Assembly (NCBI GenBank): GCA_900766895.1
Contig: CAAFXF010000038.1
Span: 1 to 18,823 of the forward strand
Reading direction: 5' to 3'
Source: Clostridia bacterium
GTDB lineage: Bacteria; Bacillota; Clostridia; Oscillospirales; Acutalibacteraceae
DNA: 18,823 nucleotides
Shown here one piece after another: positions 13,492 to 18,823 of this stretch. The translations under genes were made by a program, and so were the position numbers. The notes below the pieces were generated by a model that had not been told where the DNA came from, searched no databases, and was given only the letters and a program-made list of their open reading frames with translations. The first letter of the stretch is position 1, and every line of letters starts with the position of its first letter.

Positions 13492-15111
13492 TTACTGATA
13501 ATTTACGTTATCCGTTTTTGTAATATCGTAGATTGAATCAAGCTGTGCATTGTCATCAAGGGCACTGAATTTGTCGCTCTCGTAATCTGCCTCGCCCTCA
13601 TAATCTGCAAGGTAGTTTTGCTTCATTGTAAGGATTTTATCGCCCTCACCCTTGTAATTCTTCAGTATCAATTCGGGAGTGCCATCGTTGTCCAAATCCT
13701 TAACCAAGTACGACATATTTCCTTTAACATCATCGGGCAGATTGTTTATCGCCCATTGCACTGCCCAATAATACTGACGGTGAACGTTGTCACTGTACAG
13801 CGACTTTCTTTCGGTTACACCGTAGTTTACAGGCACAGATTTTTTGAAGGCCATATAGTCGTATTGAGGACGCCACTGGTCACCTGTGGTAACATTTGCA
13901 TTAAAGCTTTCTTCGGTTGCCTCTACGTCAAAGTAGGTGATGCCTCTTAGCTCCTTGTCCTCCTTATATACTGCGTCCCAAAATGCGTGGTGCTTAATTG
14001 TCGTTACGTTTTTTGGTATGTACATATAGTTGAGTGCTCTTGTATAATACAAGCAGTCAGAGCCGATATATTCAAGGCTTTCCGGCAGTGATGAATAGAT
14101 GGTTTTCATACTGTCAACTGCCTTGTATGTTGTGTCTGTAATAGGAGTATCGGTGGTGTAGGTAAAAATGTTTGTGAGTACAGTATTCTTAAATACTGCC
14201 ATATTGTCCATTTTTGTTACACCCTCTGGAATATACAGGTCAACAATATTGCTGTATGCAAAGGCAAGCTCGTTTATCTTTGTAACTGTTGACGGAATAA
14301 CGTATGTTCTGCAGGTTCTGTTGTAGGTTTGATAATATTGCTCGTCGTAGAGCTTGTTCGTACCCCAAAGCCTTTCAACAAGATTGTTGCCCTTTTCGTC
14401 AACAAGGTTTCCGTTCTCGTCGGTAACCTTTGATATAAATTTGCGGTTACCGTTTTTGTCAACCTCCTCGGTGGCATATCCGTTTTCAATCATCAGCTGT
14501 AAATCGTGGTAATTGGGATAGAATACTGCCTCGGTAACATCCTTGTTGTACACAACACCGTCAATGTCGCAGTAGTACGGATTTTCGTCATCTATCCAAA
14601 CATTACGCACATACCAACAGCTGTAAATTGCCTTGCTGTCTATGTACTTAACATCCTTGCCAAAGGTGATGTTGTGCAGGGTTTCGTCACCGTTAAAGGC
14701 GTATTCGTGAATGGATGTAATAGGCTTTGACAAATCCTTTTCGCCTGTTTTAAGGTCTACAACATAGTCGATTGTAATGTCCGTAATACTGCCTGTGTTT
14801 GAAAACCTTACAAGCTCATAGGTGCCGTCCGGCAGCTCCTCGTATTTATACAAATCGCTGTGCACTGCCTTGACGGAAAAGAACATTGCTGCAAATATTG
14901 CAATCAAAAGAACAATGATAAATACGGTCTTTTTTATTGCAGCATTTTCGTACGGCTTGTTGATGTGAGGCTTTTGCAGTCCCTCAATCTGATAATCCCA
15001 GATTTGATCATCCGGAATATCAAGTGTATAGTCCTGCGCTGTTGCCTGATTTTCCAATGCCTCTTGTGCGAGGAAGTCGTCGTTTTGCTTTTGCTTTTTC
15101 TTTTTGCTCAT
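13492..15111 (-). CDS. Membrane-anchored BspA-like leucine-rich-repeat protein
   Basis: This 539-residue protein has a cytoplasmic Lys- and acid-rich N-terminus (1-60, with a DDQIWDYQIEGLQKP segment), one membrane helix (about 62-80) and an extracytoplasmic part. The latter holds irregular LRR_5/BspA-type repeats, such as ITSIHEYAFNGDETLHNITFG (first 20: 131-150), YVIPSTVTKINELAFAYSNI, LYIPEGVTKMDNMAVFKN, SLPESLEYIGSDCLYY and YIPKNVTTIKHHAFW. Near the C-terminus DLDNDGTPELI (472-482) looks like a Ca2+-binding DxDxDG loop. Its ATG overlaps the stop codon of the upstream transporter gene as ATGA, so the two are translationally coupled. BspA-like repeats often mediate surface or ligand binding, but the partner here is unknown. 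There is no signal peptidase site, so the protein should remain anchored. Confidence 0.85.
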   Translation of the reverse strand: MSKKKKQKQNDDFLAQEALENQATAQDYTLDIPDDQIWDYQIEGLQKPHINKPYENAAIKKTVFIIVLLIAIFAAMFFSVKAVHSDLYKYEELPDGTYELVRFSNTGSITDITIDYVVDLKTGEKDLSKPITSIHEYAFNGDETLHNITFGKDVKYIDSKAIYSCWYVRNVWIDDENPYYCDIDGVVYNKDVTEAVFYPNYHDLQLMIENGYATEEVDKNGNRKFISKVTDENGNLVDEKGNNLVERLWGTNKLYDEQYYQTYNRTCRTYVIPSTVTKINELAFAYSNIVDLYIPEGVTKMDNMAVFKNTVLTNIFTYTTDTPITDTTYKAVDSMKTIYSSLPESLEYIGSDCLYYTRALNYMYIPKNVTTIKHHAFWDAVYKEDKELRGITYFDVEATEESFNANVTTGDQWRPQYDYMAFKKSVPVNYGVTERKSLYSDNVHRQYYWAVQWAINNLPDDVKGNMSYLVKDLDNDGTPELILKNYKGEGDKILTMKQNYLADYEGEADYESDKFSALDDNAQLDSIYDITKTDNVNYQ

Positions 15112-16892
15112 GATACAACCTCCTCCAATTCTTTTTCTTCTTCTGCAGCTTCGGTTTCTATTCCGTGCTCCTCATTGTATGCCTTGCGGGTTACCTCTTC
15201 ACGTCTGCGCAAAACCTCCATAACCTTGCTTTGCTTGTCATCCGTGTAATCCCAAAAGATGAACGGTATCGTCATCAACAGGTATCCTATAATATCAATG
15301 ATAATAGGAACAACAATGATTTTTGTTCTTGATGCGTCGATGAACAGCACATCCCAGTTGGTGTTAAATCCGAATTTAAGTAAAAGCAGAGGAATGATAA
15401 GGCCTACAAATGATGTTATAGGTCCTGTAAACCAACCGAATACACCGGCAAAGCTTTCAAGCCTTTCGCCCGACAGGTACATTTGATAGTCGTTAACACG
15501 AATATCCATATCGTGACTGATTGATTTCGGCACTGTCTGGAACATCTCTGTGATAAACAGAACGATAACCGACAGAGTACCGCAAAGGATAAGATTTTCT
15601 CCGCAGAATAGGTAACAGCAAACAATAACGCTGTAGCATACAGCACGCGACAGCTGATAGAATATCATAACCTGCTTGTACGAAAATCTCTTAATAAAGT
15701 ACGGAGTGAACAAATCCGGCGGAGTTCCCGCAAAGCTTACCAATGCAACAATAAGGCTGTATGTCAGACCGGTTAATCTAAATGTGTAAAGATACAGAAT
15801 TGTTGTGAATGCAAGCATACCGTTGCCAAGCGAGTCAAGAAGGCCGACAATTGTTTGAATCCATCTGTATTTGTTCCTCAAAACGCCGAACATACCGTCC
15901 CAGAAGTTAATCTTAACCTTCTTTTCAAGAGGCGGTTGAGGTATTCTCTCTTTAATTTTGCCTGCAAATATCATTGTCAGCACGGCAAAAACAGTAAATG
16001 TAATAGGAATTATCCATTTGAACACGGCAATATCTGCCCAGTCGTTTGGACATTTGTCAATGATTGCCGGCAGGATAATTGCCAATATTGATTGGAAAAG
16101 GTGAGACAGCTTGATAGGGTATGACCTAACAAAGATACGCTCGCGCATATTCGGGCTGATGTTTTGAGTACAGGTTTCAAGGTTGTTGTTAAATGCAAAC
16201 AGATTGTATATAGAGAACAAAAGATTTGCAACCCAAACTCTTGTTGAAACATCGGTGATTGTTGAATAGAACGGAAGCCAGCCGATGAGCCATACCATAA
16301 TTGTTTTCGGTATTACATCACAGTAAAGGCTGTACTTGTATCTGCCGAATTTAGGCACAAGCTTTTTGCGCCAAAAGATGTTACGCGCTCCTGCCCAGCC
16401 GTTCCACAAAATATGCGTACCGAATATCTTTATTGCCGAAGCGGCGGTGATTCCCTCAAGACCGTTGAGGTAGGCAACCACCTTGTTTGTCTCGGGCAAA
16501 AATGCAGAAAAATCACCAAAGATTAATCCGAGTCCGGCGACCGTCAAAAACAGATACAGTAGGTTAAAATTCCGTTCTGTTTTCTTTGGCAAAAAGCCGA
16601 GATTGTCATTGATTACCCATCCGATAAGCACCCAAATGTAATTGAGCGGCATATTGATAAGCGCAATGATAGCATATGTCAAATAAGGCAGCTTGTAATG
16701 ATACATCATCAAATAGCAGCCTGCGGCAAAGCTTATGTACTCCAATGTCTTGTTGCCGGCATAGTTTGCACCTACACCGAATAAGATGTCTAAATATTCC
16801 CTGTACGGAACATATTTGCCCTTGGCGGGAGTCTTCCAATGGGTTTTTACTTCGGTAAATAGCTCCTTTACCTTTGAACCTTTGTTAGACAT
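15108..16892 (-). CDS. MFS transporter, GPH (glycoside-pentoside-hexuronide) cation symporter-like
   Basis: This 594-residue integral membrane protein has about 12 hydrophobic segments between residues 40 and 548. The C-terminal half carries ISHDMDIRVNDYQMYLSGERLES (first 20: 458-477), close to the GPH-family D-x3-Y-x3-(T/S)-G-x-R-x-E signature of MelB-like symporters. The substrate may be a sugar or glycoside, but this is inferred from that motif alone. Charged tails are long at both ends (1-36 and 551-594, the latter very Glu-rich). The ATG at 16892 is chosen because AGGAGGG (16898-16904) precedes it; an extension to 16955 would run into the promoter. It is the first gene of a two-gene operon with the LRR protein, overlapping it by 4 bases. 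It is longer than typical GPH proteins (about 450-500), so it may belong to a little-known branch. Confidence 0.82.
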   Translation of the reverse strand: MSNKGSKVKELFTEVKTHWKTPAKGKYVPYREYLDILFGVGANYAGNKTLEYISFAAGCYLMMYHYKLPYLTYAIIALINMPLNYIWVLIGWVINDNLGFLPKKTERNFNLLYLFLTVAGLGLIFGDFSAFLPETNKVVAYLNGLEGITAASAIKIFGTHILWNGWAGARNIFWRKKLVPKFGRYKYSLYCDVIPKTIMVWLIGWLPFYSTITDVSTRVWVANLLFSIYNLFAFNNNLETCTQNISPNMRERIFVRSYPIKLSHLFQSILAIILPAIIDKCPNDWADIAVFKWIIPITFTVFAVLTMIFAGKIKERIPQPPLEKKVKINFWDGMFGVLRNKYRWIQTIVGLLDSLGNGMLAFTTILYLYTFRLTGLTYSLIVALVSFAGTPPDLFTPYFIKRFSYKQVMIFYQLSRAVCYSVIVCCYLFCGENLILCGTLSVIVLFITEMFQTVPKSISHDMDIRVNDYQMYLSGERLESFAGVFGWFTGPITSFVGLIIPLLLLKFGFNTNWDVLFIDASRTKIIVVPIIIDIIGYLLMTIPFIFWDYTDDKQSKVMEVLRRREEVTRKAYNEEHGIETEAAEEEKELEEVVS

Positions 16893-16923
16893 TTTTTCCC
16901 TCCTAAAAAATGGTCTCTGTTTA

Positions 16924-16952
16924 ATAATAACATATCCAAAGCAAAAACTTAA
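16924..16952 (-). promoter_or_regulatory. Extended -10 promoter of the transporter/LRR operon
   Basis: On the minus strand TGT-TATTAT forms an extended -10 (hexamer 16929-16924, TG at 16932-16931). At 17 bases the -35 is TTAAGT (16952-16947), only 3 of 6 consensus bases. It overlaps a tandem repeat, which suggests dependence on an activator. Confidence 0.5.
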
Positions 16953-16964
16953 CAAAAACTTAAC
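16943..16964. repeat. Perfect tandem 11-bp repeat over the -35 of the transporter operon
   Basis: AAAAACTTAAC occurs at 16943-16953 and 16954-16964. On the coding strand this reads GTTAAGTTTTT twice. The 11-bp period places both copies on the same face of the helix, as for binding sites of OmpR-family regulators. Confidence 0.7.
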
Positions 16965-17013
16965 GAAAAAATTACCAAACTTTTACCCTTAATTTCTGCA
17001 TTTTTAACAAACA

Positions 17014-17039
17014 AAAAAACGGCATTTAAGCCGTTTTTT
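17014..17039 (-). terminator. Rho-independent terminator of the amino acid ABC operon
   Basis: Arms AAAAAACGGC (17014-17023) and GCCGTTTTTT (17030-17039) enclose a 6-base loop. The minus strand continues in a 7-T run. It lies 23 bases past the ATPase stop and separates this operon from the transporter operon downstream. Confidence 0.85.
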
Positions 17040-17062
17040 GTGTAGATATGTGACTGAGGGAA

Positions 17063-17806
17063 TTATAAAACCTTCGAAAGAAAGTCAACAAGCCTTTGGT
17101 CCTTTGGATGATTAAAGATTTCGTCGGGGGTGCCCTGCTCCAAAATTCTGCCCTCGTCCATAAAGATTACTCTTGATGCAACCTCCTTTGCAAAGCCCAT
17201 TTCGTGAGTAACAATAACCATTGTCATTCCGTCGTTTGCAAGCTGTTGCATAACCTGTAAAACCTCACCGACCATTTCGGGATCGAGTGCCGATGTAGGC
17301 TCGTCAAAAAGCATAACCTCCGGCTCCATACAAAGAGCACGAACAATTGCAACTCTTTGTTTTTGACCGCCTGACAGCTGACTTGGATAAGAATCTGCTC
17401 TGTCCTTAAGACCAACCGCGTCAAGAAGCTCGAGTGCCTTTTGCTCTGCCTCCTGCTGAGTCTTTTTAAGAAGCTTCATCGGTGCAATAGTCATATTGCG
17501 AAGAATTGTCATATTAGGGAAAAGGTTAAAGTGCTGGAACACCATACCCATTTTCTGCCTGTGACGGTTGATGTTTAGCTTTGGATTTGTCAAATCCTCG
17601 CCGTCAAAAATGATATGACCTTCGGTAGGTATCTCCAAAAGGTTAAGGCTTCGAAGCATTGTTGATTTACCCGAGCCCGACGGACCGATAATAACAACAA
17701 CCTCACCCTTGTCTATTTCAAGGTCAACTCCGTCAAGAGCCTTAACCGTACCGCCAAGGTAGTGCTTTTTAACACCGTTTACGGTAATCAAAGCATTATC
17801 GCTCAT
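17063..17806 (-). CDS. Polar amino acid ABC importer ATP-binding protein (GlnQ/HisP family)
   Basis: This 247-residue motor subunit of an amino acid uptake system sits on the cytosolic face of the permease. The Walker A is GPSGSGKST (41-49), the Q-loop Gln91 is in MVFQHFNLFPNMT, the signature is LSGGQKQR (144-151), the Walker B is VMLFDEPTSALDPE, and the switch His201 is in VTHEMGFA. FQHFNLFPHMT-like and LSGGQKQRVAIVRALCMEPEV segments place it firmly in the polar amino acid (PAAT) group. ATG 17806 is chosen because AAAGGAGG (17817-17824) stands 10 bases upstream; an alternative ATG at 17827 is not preceded by one. It overlaps the permease stop by 11 bases. The substrate cannot be read from this subunit. 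Confidence 0.97.
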   Translation of the reverse strand: MSDNALITVNGVKKHYLGGTVKALDGVDLEIDKGEVVVIIGPSGSGKSTMLRSLNLLEIPTEGHIIFDGEDLTNPKLNINRHRQKMGMVFQHFNLFPNMTILRNMTIAPMKLLKKTQQEAEQKALELLDAVGLKDRADSYPSQLSGGQKQRVAIVRALCMEPEVMLFDEPTSALDPEMVGEVLQVMQQLANDGMTMVIVTHEMGFAKEVASRVIFMDEGRILEQGTPDEIFNHPKDQRLVDFLSKVL

Positions 17807-18563
17807 TTTTACGAAGCCTCCTTTCAAGTATGCCTACAAGCTTTGTAAGAAGCATTACGATTACAAGATAAATCAATGCAACCGATAAAAGAGGCATATA
17901 GTAGGAATATGTTGACGCCGAAATGCTTGAGCCTGCCTTTGTCAAATCCGTAACGGCAACATATCCGGCAACCGATGTTTCCTTAAGCAAAGCAATGAAC
18001 TCGTTGAGCAGGGTAGGCAATACGGCCTTGAACATCTGCGGAAGGATGATGTATCTCATCGTTTGGATATAGTTAAATCCTATGGAACGCCCTGCCTCAA
18101 ACTGCCCCTCATCAATGGACATAATTCCGCCTCTGAATATTTCTGCAACATAAGCACCGCTGTTGATACCAAATGCAAAGATAGCAACCGCAACACCGTT
18201 TGACGAAGATGCAAAAATAATAAAGTATGTTATAAGAAGCTGAACAACCACCGGTGTTCCTCTGATGATTGTCAGGTAGATTTTGCAAATGCCGTTGAGC
18301 AGCCTCATAATGCGGTAGGTAACACCGCCGCGAAGCTTAAGGGTTTCCTCATTTTTGTCGTACGAGGAGCGAATTGCCGCAATTACTACACCGATAGCAA
18401 TACCGATAAGGGCTGACACCAATGTGATTTTTAGGGTGTTGCCCAAGCCCTGCAGCATATATTTCCATCTGTCCTTTTGTATAAAATTGAGGTCAAATTG
18501 ATTTTTGAAGCTTTCAATAAAGGCAGGAGCCTTCATCAAAAATGTATCATAAATGTTTAACAT
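17796..18563 (-). CDS. Polar amino acid ABC importer permease (HisM/GlnP-type)
   Basis: This 255-residue inner-membrane channel of the amino acid importer has about five hydrophobic helices. The PAAT hallmarks are IRGTPVVVQLLITYF, GAYVAEIFRGGI and the EAA loop EAGRSIGFNYIQTMRYIILPQ (first 20 residues shown by EAGRSIGF to LPQ), which docks on the ATPase. The C-terminus ends in a helix and a basic tail (ERRLRKNER). I chose ATG 18563, supported by GGAGA (18572-18576), over an in-frame TTG at 18578 that overlaps this Shine-Dalgarno. The gene lies between the binding-protein gene and the ATPase, the usual order. A single permease implies a homodimeric channel. Confidence 0.95.
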   Translation of the reverse strand: MLNIYDTFLMKAPAFIESFKNQFDLNFIQKDRWKYMLQGLGNTLKITLVSALIGIAIGVVIAAIRSSYDKNEETLKLRGGVTYRIMRLLNGICKIYLTIIRGTPVVVQLLITYFIIFASSSNGVAVAIFAFGINSGAYVAEIFRGGIMSIDEGQFEAGRSIGFNYIQTMRYIILPQMFKAVLPTLLNEFIALLKETSVAGYVAVTDLTKAGSSISASTYSYYMPLLSVALIYLVIVMLLTKLVGILERRLRKNER

Positions 18564-18580
18564 ATCTGTATTCTCCAAAA

Positions 18581-18609
18581 TTAAAGGCGAACCGTGAGTT
18601 CGCCCTTAA
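18581..18609 (-). terminator. Intercistronic hairpin after the binding-protein gene
   Basis: On the minus strand arms 18609-18598 and 18592-18581 form a 12-bp stem with one G.U pair and a 5-base loop, followed by TTTT. It sits 18 bases after the binding-protein stop. As a leaky terminator or mRNA-stabilising hairpin it would make binding protein exceed permease and ATPase. The T-run is short, so readthrough is expected. Confidence 0.68.
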
Positions 18610-18627
18610 AATTTTGCTACTGCTTAA

Positions 18628-18823
18628 TTACTCTGCAGAAATGTACTTGTCAACAATAGTCTTTACTGTACCGTTGTCGATAAGCTTCTTAAGTGCATCA
18701 TTAACCTTTGTCTGAAGCTCTGTGTTATCCTTTGCAAAGCAGATAGCATAGTCCTCTTCAGCGTATGATGTTTCAAGAATTGTAAGACCTGTGTTTGCTG
18801 CAACAAATGCCTTTGCCGGCTCG
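18628..18823 (-). CDS. Polar amino acid ABC importer substrate-binding protein, C-terminal part
   Basis: This is the 3' end of a gene that continues beyond the window. The last 65 residues include LETSYAEEDYAICFAKDNTELQ and end VNDALKKLIDNGTVKTIVDKYISAE (the C-terminus reads KTIVDKYISAE). The pattern of a Glu/Asp-rich turn, YAI-x-FAKDN-x-EL, and a helix DALKKLIDNGT followed by IV-x-KY is typical of the SBP_bac_3 family. Such proteins are exported lipoproteins that capture an amino acid for the permease. It stands directly upstream of the permease gene. The signal peptide and ligand site lie outside the window, so the substrate is unknown. Confidence 0.92.
   Translation of the reverse strand, partial: EPAKAFVAANTGLTILETSYAEEDYAICFAKDNTELQTKVNDALKKLIDNGTVKTIVDKYISAE

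Noticed and set aside
14860..15249. Plus-strand frame of 129 codons across the LRR/transporter junction
   Set aside because: It starts at GTG without a ribosome binding site and overlaps two well-supported minus-strand genes.
16949..16978. Bacillus PhoP boxes (TTAACA repeats) on the plus strand
   Set aside because: The orientation is opposite to the gene and the further copies are degenerate; an unspecified OmpR-type site is as far as the sequence supports.

Overview
The window is about 18.8 kb of moderately AT-rich bacterial DNA that is densely coded, with strong Shine-Dalgarno sequences and near-consensus sigma-A promoters. The gene content suggests a low-GC Gram-positive anaerobe of the class Clostridia, probably Ruminococcaceae/Oscillospirales. 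The pointers are a stand-alone PurO-type IMP cyclohydrolase inside a pur operon, a DUF815 AAA ATPase, a membrane-anchored HtrA protease with a Pro/Gln-rich cytoplasmic tail, a BspA-like leucine-rich-repeat protein and a Gram-positive HlyD-like adaptor. The family assignment is inference from gene types, not from a search. I see no tRNA, rRNA, CRISPR array, insertion sequence or phage gene.

Layout. (1) 1-2854, plus strand: the 3' end of a purine operon, purM (partial), purN, purO-type cyclohydrolase, purD. (2) 2855-6340, plus: a strong promoter, then a two-gene unit for an unusual 677-residue membrane fusion protein and a MacB/FtsX-type permease, with no ATPase gene beside them. (3) 6377-8285, minus: a GntR/FadR-family regulator followed by ilvC (ketol-acid reductoisomerase), each with its own promoter and with matching palindromic operator candidates. 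(4) 8331-9630, plus: a DUF815 AAA ATPase, divergent from the regulator. (5) 9697-13483, plus: an OmpR-type response regulator, a sensor kinase and an HtrA-like protease, closed by a strong hairpin that also serves the converging operon. (6) 13492-16952, minus: a GPH-like MFS transporter whose stop codon overlaps the start of a membrane-anchored LRR protein. (7) 17014-18823, minus: a polar amino acid ABC importer read as binding protein (partial), permease, ATPase, with an intercistronic hairpin after the binding-protein gene.

How the genes relate. The purine genes supply de novo IMP synthesis. The regulator and ilvC look like a small branched-chain amino acid control unit. The response regulator, kinase and protease form a likely envelope-stress module. 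A direct repeat of 11-bp period upstream of the response regulator resembles one over the promoter of the transporter/LRR operon, so the module may control both.

Most worth a second look: the adaptor protein carrying a Thr-rich linker and H-x3-C-x2-C modules inserted in its hairpin; the operator set linking the GntR regulator to ilvC; and the translationally coupled transporter/LRR pair.
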